Assembly: GCA_902772585.1 (NCBI GenBank)
Contig: CACYBB010000002.1
Coordinates: 62,001 to 126,000 of the forward strand
Reading direction: 5' to 3'
Source of the DNA: an uncultured Bacteroidales bacterium
Lineage (GTDB): Bacteria > Bacteroidota > Bacteroidia > Bacteroidales > Bacteroidaceae
Length of the DNA stretch: 64,000 bases
The position numbers and the translations under genes are program-made. The notes under the pieces are model-generated. The model saw only the letters and a program-made list of their open reading frames with translations, searched no databases and had not been told where the DNA came from. Within the stretch, counting starts at the first letter, position 1, and every line of letters begins with the position of its first letter. This document shows positions 33,370 to 41,187 of the stretch, piece by piece.

Positions 33370-33414
33370 GATGTAAGATGTAAGAAGGAAGAAGGAAGAA
33401 GTAATTCGTAATTC
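33354..33414. repeat. Longest 7-base tandem array, TPR gene to ribH
   Basis: Eight heptads in strict register: AAGATGT four times, AAGAAGG twice, AAGAAGT, AATTCGT, then AATTC. The array starts inside the TPR gene, supplies its stop codon, and ends six bases before the ribH ATG. The purine-rich units could also serve as a ribosome-binding region. Confidence 0.9.
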
Positions 33415-33420
33415 AAAAAC

Positions 33421-33891
33421 ATGGCAACTAAGAATCTGTCGGAATACAATGCCGCCAAAGTACCCGATGCATCGAATATGATTTTCGGCATCGTCGTATC
33501 AGAGTGGAATCCTGAAATAACAGGAGCACTGCTCAACGGCTGCGTATCGACACTGGAGAAGCATGGTGCACTGCCTGAGAATATTCACGTCAAGACAGTG
33601 CCCGGCTCTTTTGAGCTCATCTACGGAGCCCATCAGATGACGCTTAACGACGGTTATGATGCCGTTATCGTGTTGGGATGTGTTATCCGTGGCGAGACGC
33701 CCCACTTCGACTATATCTGTCAGGGTGTCACACAGGGTATTGCCCGTCTCAATGCTACCAACAACATCCCCGTAGTCTACGGACTGCTCACCACCGAGAA
33801 CATGCAGCAGGCACAGGATCGTGCCGGAGGCCGCTTGGGAAACAAAGGTGACGAGTGTGCAGTAGTAGCTATCAAGATGGCAAAGTTCTGA
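33421..33891 (+). CDS. ribH: 6,7-dimethyl-8-ribityllumazine synthase
   Basis: Penultimate enzyme of riboflavin synthesis, 156 residues. It has the family landmarks [13 protein letters not shown] near residue 21, [11 protein letters not shown] near 60, [18 protein letters not shown] near 81 (with the catalytic His and Arg region), and a GNKGDECAV tail. The normal product assembles as a shell-like oligomer. It is in an operon with the TPR protein and DUF1573; no other rib genes are nearby and no FMN riboswitch is seen. Confidence 0.97.
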   Translation: MATKNLSEYNAAKVPDASNMIFGIVVSEWNPEITGALLNGCVSTLEKHGALPENIHVKTVPGSFELIYGAHQMTLNDGYDAVIVLGCVIRGETPHFDYICQGVTQGIARLNATNNIPVVYGLLTTENMQQAQDRAGGRLGNKGDECAVVAIKMAKF

Positions 33892-33943
33892 GAAACTTTC
33901 TATTTTACAGAAATTATTGTTACCAACCAAAAAAGAAACAACT

Positions 33944-34336
33944 ATGAAAAGAACAATTCTTTCAGCTTTGATGCTTGTATGCGGACTGATGCTGGCAATG
34001 GCTCAGAACCCCGCTCAGATAAAGTTTGAAAAGACCACCCACAACTTCGGCACCTTCTCAGAAGCCAATCCTGTTGTGACGTGCGTGTTCACCTTTACCA
34101 ATGTTGGTGAGCAACCATTGATCATCAACCAAGCCATTGCCTCTTGCGGATGTACCGTACCCGAATACACCAAGAATCCTGTACAACCAGGTGAGAAGGG
34201 TGAGATTAAGGTAACGTATAATGGCGAGGGAAAATTTCCTGGACATTTTAAGAAATCGATTACCGTACGTACTAACGGAGCTGTCGAAATGACGCGTCTC
34301 TACATAGAGGGCGACATGACAGAGAAAGAGAAATAA
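33944..34336 (+). CDS. DUF1573 exported protein
   Basis: A 130-residue exported protein with signal MKRTILSALMLVCGLMLAMA. It is followed by a single immunoglobulin-like DUF1573 domain: FEKTTHNFGTFSEANPVVTCVFTFTNVGEQPLII, ASCGCTVPEY and PVQPGEKGEIKVTYN. Such domains are abundant in Bacteroidetes and are thought to be small periplasmic or surface beta-sandwiches of unknown role. The start at 33944 is chosen for the signal peptide; the frame opens nine codons earlier. It ends in a strong terminator, so it is the last gene of the operon. Confidence 0.9.
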   Translation: MKRTILSALMLVCGLMLAMAQNPAQIKFEKTTHNFGTFSEANPVVTCVFTFTNVGEQPLIINQAIASCGCTVPEYTKNPVQPGEKGEIKVTYNGEGKFPGHFKKSITVRTNGAVEMTRLYIEGDMTEKEK

Positions 34337-34370
34337 ATAAACGCTGCCGATTGGCAGCGTTTATTTGTTT
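34336..34370 (+). terminator. Terminator after DUF1573
   Basis: AATAAACGCTGCC (34336-34348) pairs perfectly with GGCAGCGTTTATT (34353-34365) around GATT and is followed by TGTTTTCT. The A-rich 5' arm also makes it usable on the minus strand for the convergent DUF3078 gene. Confidence 0.88.
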
Positions 34371-34384
34371 TCTAAAACCAATTG

Positions 34385-35683
34385 CTAAAAGCTATACGTC
34401 AAACCAAGGGAACTCCACTCTTGCAACTGGAAGTACCCCATCTTGTCATCCCAGATATTGCCATCGTCGAAACGCGGATAGACAAAGAGATTGGCAGAGA
34501 TATACTTTGTCACCTTCAACTCAAACTGGTTTTCCCACTCTATCTTCGCCTGATGATAGGTGGTAATGGCAAAGAGACGTGTCTTCCATGACAACTGGTC
34601 AACAATATTCCACTTGAGTTCGCCTGTAAACTCTGAAGCAAAGTCCTCCATCGTGTGGTGGTCACTATGAATGCCATTGGCTGCGAGCAATGCCTCACGG
34701 GCTACATAGCGGAAGTTGAACGCGAAGGGCAGGAAGTTGAGCGTACCTTTCAGTCGTCCACCCAACGCATCCACATTATACTGCATACCGATACCGATAT
34801 TGAGGTCGAAAGGTGAGGTAAAGTCCGAATAGACCTTCTCATCATTGGCTTTCAGACCACGTGCAAACTGCGTATAGGCCAGCAACTGCAGCGTATAGTA
34901 CCACTTCTTATGGGCCTGAATACCCAACTTACTGGTGAAGCGCAACAGGTCGTTGTTGGTCTTATATTTATGAACAGTGTCTGATGGCGAGGTCTGAATA
35001 CCCAGCTTCATCTCCAGTTTATTATCAAAGGTGATGCGGTCCTTGTCGTTATAGTTCAACTCCAGATTAGCAGCAGCCACTGCCGAATAGTTGCTTTCAC
35101 CACCTTTGTGCCAGTTACTCGACACGAAGTTCTGTAAGAACTGGAGATAACCATCACCTTTGAACTTCCAGAAGTTTGGTTTCTGAATAACAAGGTTGAT
35201 GGGCACTGCCTCCGGCTCTTCAGGAAGCGGAGCTACGAAATCTATCAGTTCCACCTGTTGGGTGAGTTCCTTATTCACATCATTACGGATGCTACCTGCC
35301 GCCTGCAGATTCGACTCGTTGTTAACTACCAAGTCAGGACGGCGCAAGTAGAGATTCATCAACGCGGCATCAATAGCATCAGCCAACTCATCATCCGACT
35401 GAGGCTGAAGGGTTAGCGTTTTCTGAGCACCTGAATGATAGAAGGTGGTAGGCACGAACAAGCGGAAATAGCGACCATCGTTCTGTTCTTGACGTAACTG
35501 GTCGTTAACTTGCTGCAATGAGTCAAGACGACGACGCATCACATTCAATGAATCTGTATAGTCCTTTACCACTTGTGACTCAAGAGGCTCTTCTTTCACG
35601 GGCTTCCGCGCACGGCGTTTGGCATTGATGCTGAGTGTCATCAACAGCATCATTGTCAGTAACAAAATGTATCTTTGTTTCAT
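34385..35683 (-). CDS. DUF3078 outer-membrane-like protein
   Basis: A 432-residue exported protein with a signal peptide (MKQRYILLLTMMLLMTLSINA). A short coiled segment with LNVMRRRLDSLQQVNDQLRQ follows, and from about residue 180 there are alternating amphipathic strands ending in SSLGLTYSF with a terminal Phe, as in outer-membrane barrels. DUF3078 is a Bacteroidetes family without established function. The ATG at 35683 is preferred; the upstream TTG lies within the -7 box. The box to ATG gap is nine bases. Confidence 0.82.
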   Translation of the reverse strand: MKQRYILLLTMMLLMTLSINAKRRARKPVKEEPLESQVVKDYTDSLNVMRRRLDSLQQVNDQLRQEQNDGRYFRLFVPTTFYHSGAQKTLTLQPQSDDELADAIDAALMNLYLRRPDLVVNNESNLQAAGSIRNDVNKELTQQVELIDFVAPLPEEPEAVPINLVIQKPNFWKFKGDGYLQFLQNFVSSNWHKGGESNYSAVAAANLELNYNDKDRITFDNKLEMKLGIQTSPSDTVHKYKTNNDLLRFTSKLGIQAHKKWYYTLQLLAYTQFARGLKANDEKVYSDFTSPFDLNIGIGMQYNVDALGGRLKGTLNFLPFAFNFRYVAREALLAANGIHSDHHTMEDFASEFTGELKWNIVDQLSWKTRLFAITTYHQAKIEWENQFELKVTKYISANLFVYPRFDDGNIWDDKMGYFQLQEWSSLGLTYSF

Positions 35684-35692
35684 AATTGTCTG

Positions 35693-35700
35693 CAAAGTTA
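35693..35700 (-). promoter_or_regulatory. -7 box of the DUF3078 gene
   Basis: TAACTTTG on the minus strand, nine bases before the ATG at 35683. No -33 TTTG is seen at the expected distance. Confidence 0.45.
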
Positions 35701-35712
35701 CGATTTTTTTTT

Positions 35713-35740
35713 AATTCATAATTCATAATTCATAATTATT
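35713..35740. repeat. 7-base tandem array AATTCAT
   Basis: AATTCAT three times and then AATTATT, in strict register. It lies between the divergent DUF3078 and yidC genes, just upstream of an extra TACCTTTG (35744-35751) that could be a second, weaker yidC promoter. Confidence 0.75.
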
Positions 35741-35792
35741 TTGTACCTTTGATGCTTATCGAAGGTACTCACGCTCGAAAATACTCAAATTA

Positions 35793-35831
35793 ATTTGGTA
35801 TTTTGCTCACTTATTTGTACCTTTGCAACCG
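35793..35831 (+). promoter_or_regulatory. yidC promoter
   Basis: TTTG (35794-35797) and TACCTTTG (35818-35825) are 20 bases apart. The 39 bases including the spacer are nearly identical to the promoter at 32629-32667. The yidC ATG follows 33 bases after the box. Confidence 0.82.
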
Positions 35832-35858
35832 TTTTATATAAATAAGGTAAAAACAACA

Positions 35859-37748
35859 ATGAATAGAGACACCATTATCGGCTTTGTACTTATAGCTTTA
35901 GTACTGATTGGTTTCAGTTGGTGGAATCAGCCATCAGCAGAACAGATTGAAGCCGCACGCATGCAAGACAGCATAGCACAAGTCCAGAAAGATAGTGTAC
36001 TGAAAGCCCAGCAGCAGGCTGCAGCAAAAGCAGCCAATGGCGCTTCTGCAGACTCTACAGACGCTGTACAGGCTGACACCACAGCACTCTTCTATACTGC
36101 CCAGCAAGGTACTGCAGAGAAAGTGGTACTGAAGAATGGCAAACTGACGCTGACGCTGAACAGCAAGGGTGGTACCATTGAGAAGGCTGTTATCCACAAC
36201 TTCCAAAGCATCGATGGCAGTAACGATGTGACGCTGTTTGACGAGAAAGACCAGCAGATGAACTTCATGCTGGCAGGCAAGCAGGAGAACATTATTACCA
36301 GCGAGTTATATTTCACGCCCAGCAATGTGACGGACACCACCGTTACCATGACGGCAAAGGCTCAGAACGGAGGTTCTATCTCCCTGCGCTACCATCTCGG
36401 TCGTGACTACATGCTCAGCATGGCTGTTGAGACACGTGGTTTGTCAGGGATGTTCGCTCCTTCTTACAAGGAGATGGACATTGAGTGGAATGACCACTGT
36501 CGTCAGCAGGAAAAAGGCTTTTCTTTCGAGAGCCGCTATACCGGTTTGTTCTATAAAGAGGCTAACGGTGGCACTGACAACCTGTCGGAAAGTTCTGATG
36601 AGAACGAAGATATCGAGGAAAGTCTGGATTGGATTGCTTTCCGTAACCAGTTCTTCAGCGTAGCCCTTATTTCTAAGGACGACTTCTCACAGAACGCAAA
36701 CCTGTCTAGCATTCAGGACAAGAAAGGTTCTGGTTATCTGAAACAGTTCAGCGCCAAGTTGAAGACAGCCTTCGACCCCACTGGTCAGAAAGCTTCAGAG
36801 TTTGAGATGTATATCGGTCCCAACGATTTCCGTCTGATTCAGGATGTTGAACAGCAGAGTACCTTCGGCAAAGACCTTGACTTGGAGCAACTTGTCAACC
36901 TCGGCTGGTGGCTGCTGCGTTGGATTAACCGTTGGTTCACGCTCTATGTCTTCGACTGGCTGACAGGCTTTGGTCTGAATATGGGTATCGTACTGATTCT
37001 GATTACCCTACTGCTGAAGGCCATCACTTTCCCCATGGTCAAGAAGAGCTACATGTCCAGTGCCAAGATGCGTGTATTGAAGCCAAAGTTCGAAGAGGCT
37101 ACCAAGCAGTATGATAAGCCCGAAGACCAGATGAAGAAACAGCAAGAGATGATGTCGCTCTACTCCAAGTATGGCGTATCGCCCTTGTCAGGCTGTCTGC
37201 CCATGCTTATCCAGATGCCTATTTGGTTGGCCATGTTCTTCTTCGTTCCTAACGCTATCCAGCTTCGTGGACAGTCCTTCCTGTGGATGGACGACCTTTC
37301 CACCTACGATCCCATCTGGGAATGGGGTACCAACATCTGGGGTATTGGTGACCACCTGTCACTGACCTGTATTCTGTTCTGTGCTGCCCAGCTTATCTAC
37401 ACATGGATTAGCATGCGTCAGCAGCGCGACCAGATGGTCGGTGCGCAGGCCGATCAGATGAAGGTCATGCAGTATATGATGTACTTCATGCCTCTGATGT
37501 TCTTCTTCATCTTCAACGACTACTCGTCAGGTCTGAACTTCTACTACTTCATCTCGTTGTTCATGTCGGCAGCCATCATGTGGACCCTGCGCAAGACAAC
37601 AGATGACGAGAAGCTCCTGGCTATTCTGGAGGCCAACTATCAGGCTAACAAGAACAACCCCAAGAAGCAGTCGAGTTTTGCTGCCCGTCTGGAGGCCATG
37701 CAGAAGCAAGCCGATGCCATGCGCGAGCAACAACGCAGGAATAGATAA
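35859..37748 (+). CDS. yidC: Membrane protein insertase YidC
   Basis: Inner-membrane insertase of 629 residues. An amino-terminal helix (MNRDTIIGFVLIALVLIGFSW) is followed by a large periplasmic beta-sandwich (residues about 85-345) and the conserved five-helix core. Core landmarks are FDWLTGFGLNMGIVLILITLLLKAITFPMV near 365, YGVSPLSGCLPMLIQMPIWLAMFFF near 440, and QYMMYFMPLMFFFIFNDYSSGLNFYYF near 535. The tail is basic and Gln/Asn-rich. The ATG at 35859 is used because the upstream in-frame TTG is part of the promoter. It precedes the DUF1846 gene by 26 bases. Confidence 0.97.
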   Translation: MNRDTIIGFVLIALVLIGFSWWNQPSAEQIEAARMQDSIAQVQKDSVLKAQQQAAAKAANGASADSTDAVQADTTALFYTAQQGTAEKVVLKNGKLTLTLNSKGGTIEKAVIHNFQSIDGSNDVTLFDEKDQQMNFMLAGKQENIITSELYFTPSNVTDTTVTMTAKAQNGGSISLRYHLGRDYMLSMAVETRGLSGMFAPSYKEMDIEWNDHCRQQEKGFSFESRYTGLFYKEANGGTDNLSESSDENEDIEESLDWIAFRNQFFSVALISKDDFSQNANLSSIQDKKGSGYLKQFSAKLKTAFDPTGQKASEFEMYIGPNDFRLIQDVEQQSTFGKDLDLEQLVNLGWWLLRWINRWFTLYVFDWLTGFGLNMGIVLILITLLLKAITFPMVKKSYMSSAKMRVLKPKFEEATKQYDKPEDQMKKQQEMMSLYSKYGVSPLSGCLPMLIQMPIWLAMFFFVPNAIQLRGQSFLWMDDLSTYDPIWEWGTNIWGIGDHLSLTCILFCAAQLIYTWISMRQQRDQMVGAQADQMKVMQYMMYFMPLMFFFIFNDYSSGLNFYYFISLFMSAAIMWTLRKTTDDEKLLAILEANYQANKNNPKKQSSFAARLEAMQKQADAMREQQRRNR

Positions 37749-37774
37749 AAGAAAAAAAATAAACACACACAAAT

Positions 37775-39238
37775 ATGAAGATCGGATTTGACAACGAGAA
37801 GTATCTCAGGATACAGTCAGAGCACATACGAGAGCGTATTGCACAGTTTGACGGCAAACTATATCTGGAGTTGGGAGGCAAGCTCTTCGACGACCACCAC
37901 GCCAGCCGCGTGCTGCCAGGTTTCAAGCCAGACTCTAAGTTACGGATGTTCGCCCAGTTGCGTGACCAGTTAGAGATTGTCATCGTTGTCAGCGCCGAAG
38001 ATATAGAAAAAAACAAGGTACGTGCCGACCTGGGCATCACCTACGATGAAGACGTATTGCGCCTTCGTGAAGAGTTCATGAGCCGTGATTTCATGGTAGG
38101 TTCAGTAGTCATCACTCACTACAATGGTCAGCAGGCTGCAGACCTGTTCCGTAAGCGTTTGGAGCGTCTGGGCATCAAGTCGTACGTACATTATTTAATA
38201 GATGGCTATCCCCACAACGTGGAACTGATTGCCAGCGATGATGGTTTTGGCAAGAACGACTACGTAGAAACCACCCGTGAGTTGGTCATTGTCACAGCCC
38301 CTGGTCCTGGCTCTGGTAAGATGGCAGTCTGCCTCAGCCAGTTGTACAACGAGAACAAGCGCGGCATCCGTGCCGGTTATGCCAAGTTTGAGACGTTCCC
38401 CGTCTGGAACCTGCCACTGAAGCACCCCGTAAACATTGCCTACGAAGCTGCCACTGCCGACCTGAACGACGTCAATATGATTGACCCGTTCCACTTGGAG
38501 GCTTACGATAAGATTGCCATCAACTACAACCGCGATATCGAGATATTCCCCGTACTGACAGCTCTGTTTGAGGGCATCTACGGTGAGAATCCCTATAAGT
38601 CACCCACAGATATGGGGGTCAACATGGTTGGCTTCTGCATCTCAGACGACGAGGTGTGCTGCAATGCCTCACGTGACGAGATTATCCGTCGCTACTACAC
38701 AGCAACCAACAAGATGGCTGATGGTTTGGACAACGAGCGTGAGGTCAACAAGATTCTGATGCTGTTCAATCAGGCTAAGATTACCACTGCCTACCGTCGT
38801 GTCACTGTTGCAGCACAAGCCAAGCAGGAGTTGACGGAACAAACCGCTGCAGCTATGGAACTGGAGGATGGTACCATCATCACTGCTAAAAGTTCTCCCC
38901 TACTCGGCTGTTCGGCAGCTTTGTTGCTCAATGCCACTAAACACTTGGCAGGCATCGACCATGAGGCTAAGCTGATTCCACAGAGTCTGATAGAACCTGT
39001 CCAGAAGACAAAGATAGAATACCTGGGTGGCAAGAATCCTCGTCTGCATACTGACGAGGTACTAGTTGCTCTCAGCGTGTTGTCCAAGGACGATGAACAG
39101 TGCCGTAACGCCTTGGCTCAACTGCCAAGACTGCGTGGCTGTCAGGTACACTCAACGGTCATGCTCAGTGAGGTTGATCGAAAGATTTTCAAGAAACTAG
39201 GGTGCGGCCTGACCTGCGACCCCGTCCGCAAGAAATAA
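37775..39238 (+). CDS. DUF1846 family protein
   Basis: A 487-residue cytoplasmic protein matching DUF1846 throughout: MKIGFDNEKYLRIQSEHIRER at the start, LELGGKLFDDHHASRVLPGF, VITAP-type glycine-rich segment TAPGPGSGKMAVCLSQLYNEN near residue 172 (nucleotide-binding-like), and MGVNMVGFCISDDEVC near 285. The family is conserved across Firmicutes and Bacteroidetes but has no firmly established reaction. It may share the yidC promoter. A 7-8 base tandem array follows it. Confidence 0.9.
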   Translation: MKIGFDNEKYLRIQSEHIRERIAQFDGKLYLELGGKLFDDHHASRVLPGFKPDSKLRMFAQLRDQLEIVIVVSAEDIEKNKVRADLGITYDEDVLRLREEFMSRDFMVGSVVITHYNGQQAADLFRKRLERLGIKSYVHYLIDGYPHNVELIASDDGFGKNDYVETTRELVIVTAPGPGSGKMAVCLSQLYNENKRGIRAGYAKFETFPVWNLPLKHPVNIAYEAATADLNDVNMIDPFHLEAYDKIAINYNRDIEIFPVLTALFEGIYGENPYKSPTDMGVNMVGFCISDDEVCCNASRDEIIRRYYTATNKMADGLDNEREVNKILMLFNQAKITTAYRRVTVAAQAKQELTEQTAAAMELEDGTIITAKSSPLLGCSAALLLNATKHLAGIDHEAKLIPQSLIEPVQKTKIEYLGGKNPRLHTDEVLVALSVLSKDDEQCRNALAQLPRLRGCQVHSTVMLSEVDRKIFKKLGCGLTCDPVRKK

Positions 39239-39241
39239 ATT

Positions 39242-39287
39242 GTCAAATAACAAATAGTCAAATAGTAAATAGTCAAATCGTCAAATA
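39242..39287. repeat. 7-8 base tandem array, GTCAAATA family
   Basis: Six units in a row (GTCAAATA, ACAAATA, GTCAAATA, GTAAATA, GTCAAATC, GTCAAATA) fill the gap between the DUF1846 and DUF1015 genes, ending two bases before the next ATG. The units resemble the minus-strand reading of 8593-8620. Confidence 0.8.
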
Positions 39288-39289
39288 CT

Positions 39290-40537
39290 ATGGCCATCAT
39301 TAAACCATTCAAGGGCATTCGCCCACCGAAAGAACTCGTAGAACAGGTAGAAAGCCGTCCCTACGACGTGTTGGACTCTGAGGAGGCTCGCGCCGAGGCT
39401 GGCGACAACGAGAAGAGCCTGTATCACATCATTAAACCAGAGATTGACTTTCCCGTAGGCACTTCAGAGTACGACCCGAAGGTCTATGAGAAGGCTGCCG
39501 AGAACTTCCAGAAGTTCCAAGATAAGGGTTGGTTGGTACAGGACCAGAAGGAGCACTACTACATCTATGCCCAGACCATGAACGGCAAGACGCAGTATGG
39601 TCTGGTGGTCTGCGCACATACTGACGACTACCAGAAGGGCAATATCAAGAAGCATGAGCTGACACGTCGCGACAAGGAGGAAGACCGCATGAAGCATGTC
39701 CGCGTAAACAATGCCAACATCGAACCGGTATTCTTCGCCTATCCTGACAATGCCATTCTCAACGAACTGATTATGCGCTACGCAGCCACAAAGCCCGAGT
39801 ACGATTTCATCGCACCTATTGATGGTTTCCGCCATCAGTTCTGGATTATCGACAATGACAAGGATACGCAGACCATTACCGCTGAGTTCGCTAAGATGCC
39901 TAGCCTCTATATTGCTGATGGTCACCACCGCTCTGCTGCTGCCGCCCTCGTGGGTCAGGAGAAACAGAAGCAGAATCCCAACCATCGTGGCGACGAAGAG
40001 TATAACTACTTCATGGCCGTTTGTTTCCAGGCCTCGCAGCTGACCATTCTCGACTACAACCGCGTGGTGAAGGACCTGAATGGTCTGAGTTCTGAGGAAT
40101 TCCTCGCTGCACTCGGCAAGAACTTCACTGTCGAGGACAAGGGTACTGACATCTATAAGCCTCAGCAATTGCACGAGTTCTCACTCTATCTGGATGAGCA
40201 CTGGTACAGTTTGAAAGCCAAGGAAGGCACTTACGACAATACCGACCCCATTGGTGTACTCGATGTTGACATCAGCAGTCGCCTGATTCTCGACGAGATT
40301 CTGAACATTGGCGACCTCCGCTCTTCAAAGCGTATCGACTTCGTTGGTGGACTGCGCGGACTGGGTGAACTGAAGCGCCGTGTTGACAATGGCGAGATGC
40401 GTGCCGCCCTGGCCCTCTACCCTGTCACCATGCAGCAGATTATGGATATCGCCGACTCTGGCAAGATTATGCCTCCCAAGGCCACCTGGTTTGAGCCGAA
40501 GTTGCGCTCAGGACTGGTTATTCACAAATTGTCGTAA
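39290..40537 (+). CDS. DUF1015 family protein
   Basis: A 415-residue cytoplasmic protein of the DUF1015 family: AIIKPFKGIRPP and SRPYDVLDSEEARAEA at the start, EDRMKHVRVNNANIEPVFFAYPD near residue 125, LYIADGHHRSAAA near 204, and a carboxy-terminal FEPKLRSGLVIHKL. The HH-containing DGHHR motif is a hallmark. A kinase-like role in serine metabolism has been suggested for relatives because the gene often lies near serA/serC in Bacteroides, but no ser gene is nearby here. Confidence 0.9.
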   Translation: MAIIKPFKGIRPPKELVEQVESRPYDVLDSEEARAEAGDNEKSLYHIIKPEIDFPVGTSEYDPKVYEKAAENFQKFQDKGWLVQDQKEHYYIYAQTMNGKTQYGLVVCAHTDDYQKGNIKKHELTRRDKEEDRMKHVRVNNANIEPVFFAYPDNAILNELIMRYAATKPEYDFIAPIDGFRHQFWIIDNDKDTQTITAEFAKMPSLYIADGHHRSAAAALVGQEKQKQNPNHRGDEEYNYFMAVCFQASQLTILDYNRVVKDLNGLSSEEFLAALGKNFTVEDKGTDIYKPQQLHEFSLYLDEHWYSLKAKEGTYDNTDPIGVLDVDISSRLILDEILNIGDLRSSKRIDFVGGLRGLGELKRRVDNGEMRAALALYPVTMQQIMDIADSGKIMPPKATWFEPKLRSGLVIHKLS

Positions 40538-40568
40538 TTACGTTATCACGTTATTACGATATAACGAT
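40533..40568. repeat. 8-base tandem array, CGTTAT family, before yigZ-like gene
   Basis: CG dinucleotides recur every eight bases at 40533, 40541, 40549, 40557 and 40565 (CGTAATTA, CGTTATCA, CGTTATTA, CGATATAA, CGAT). The array includes the DUF1015 stop region and runs directly into the next ATG. Confidence 0.8.
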
Positions 40569-41151
40569 GATGAACGACGAATTTAAAACGATAAAAAAGA
40601 CAAGCGAGGGATATTACACCGAGAAACGGAGTAAGTTCCTCGCTTTTGCCCATCCTGTCAAGACTGTTGACGAGGTGAAGGACATCGTGGCACAGTACCG
40701 CAAGAAGTACTACGATGCTCGCCATGTCTGCTATGCCTATATGCTGGGCGCCGAACGCACGGAGTTCCGTGCCAACGACGACGGTGAGCCCAGTAGCACT
40801 GCTGGCAAACCCATTCTCGGACAGATTAACAGCAACGAACTGACAGATATTCTCATCGTCGTGGTGCGTTACTATGGTGGTGTCAATCTTGGCACCAGTG
40901 GCCTCATCGTAGCCTATCGCGAGGCTGCTTCCGATGCCATCAGCCACGCCCAAATAGAAACCCGTCAGGTTGAAGAACTCATCAACTATTCCTTTGCCTA
41001 CCCTCAGATGAACGATGTCATGCGCATCGTCAAGGATATGCAGCCCCGCATCGTCTCACAGACCTATGAGGGTAGCACCTGCCAGATGGTGCTATCCATC
41101 AGAAAAAGCGAAGCAGACCAGCTTCGCAATAAATTAAACAGTTTAATCTAG
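40567..41151 (+). CDS. IMPACT/YigZ family protein
   Basis: A 194-residue cytoplasmic protein of the UPF0029/IMPACT family. The amino-terminal domain has EGYYTEKRSKFLAFAHPV, YDARHVCYAYMLG, NDDGEPSSTAGKPILG near residue 73 and VVRYYGGVNLGTSGLIVAYREAA near 99. A ferredoxin-like carboxy domain covers residues about 135-194. Eukaryotic relatives regulate translation; the bacterial role is unclear. ATGs at 40567 and 40570 are both possible. Its stop overlaps the first unit of the CTAG array. Confidence 0.9.
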   Translation: MMNDEFKTIKKTSEGYYTEKRSKFLAFAHPVKTVDEVKDIVAQYRKKYYDARHVCYAYMLGAERTEFRANDDGEPSSTAGKPILGQINSNELTDILIVVVRYYGGVNLGTSGLIVAYREAASDAISHAQIETRQVEELINYSFAYPQMNDVMRIVKDMQPRIVSQTYEGSTCQMVLSIRKSEADQLRNKLNSLI

Positions 41152-41187
41152 TTATACTAGTTGTTCTAGATTTACTAGAAGAACTAG
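41148..41187. repeat. 9-base periodic CTAG array
   Basis: CTAG occurs at 41148, 41157, 41166, 41175 and 41184, exactly every nine bases, with variable five-base spacers. It spans the stop codons of the convergent YigZ-like and FAD-dependent genes (the first CTAG holds a TAG stop, the last holds the reverse complement). Confidence 0.9.

Noticed and set aside
33354-33414. CRISPR array or minisatellite
   Set aside because: Units are 7 bases with no unique spacers, and no cas genes are present; the array belongs to the junction-repeat class.
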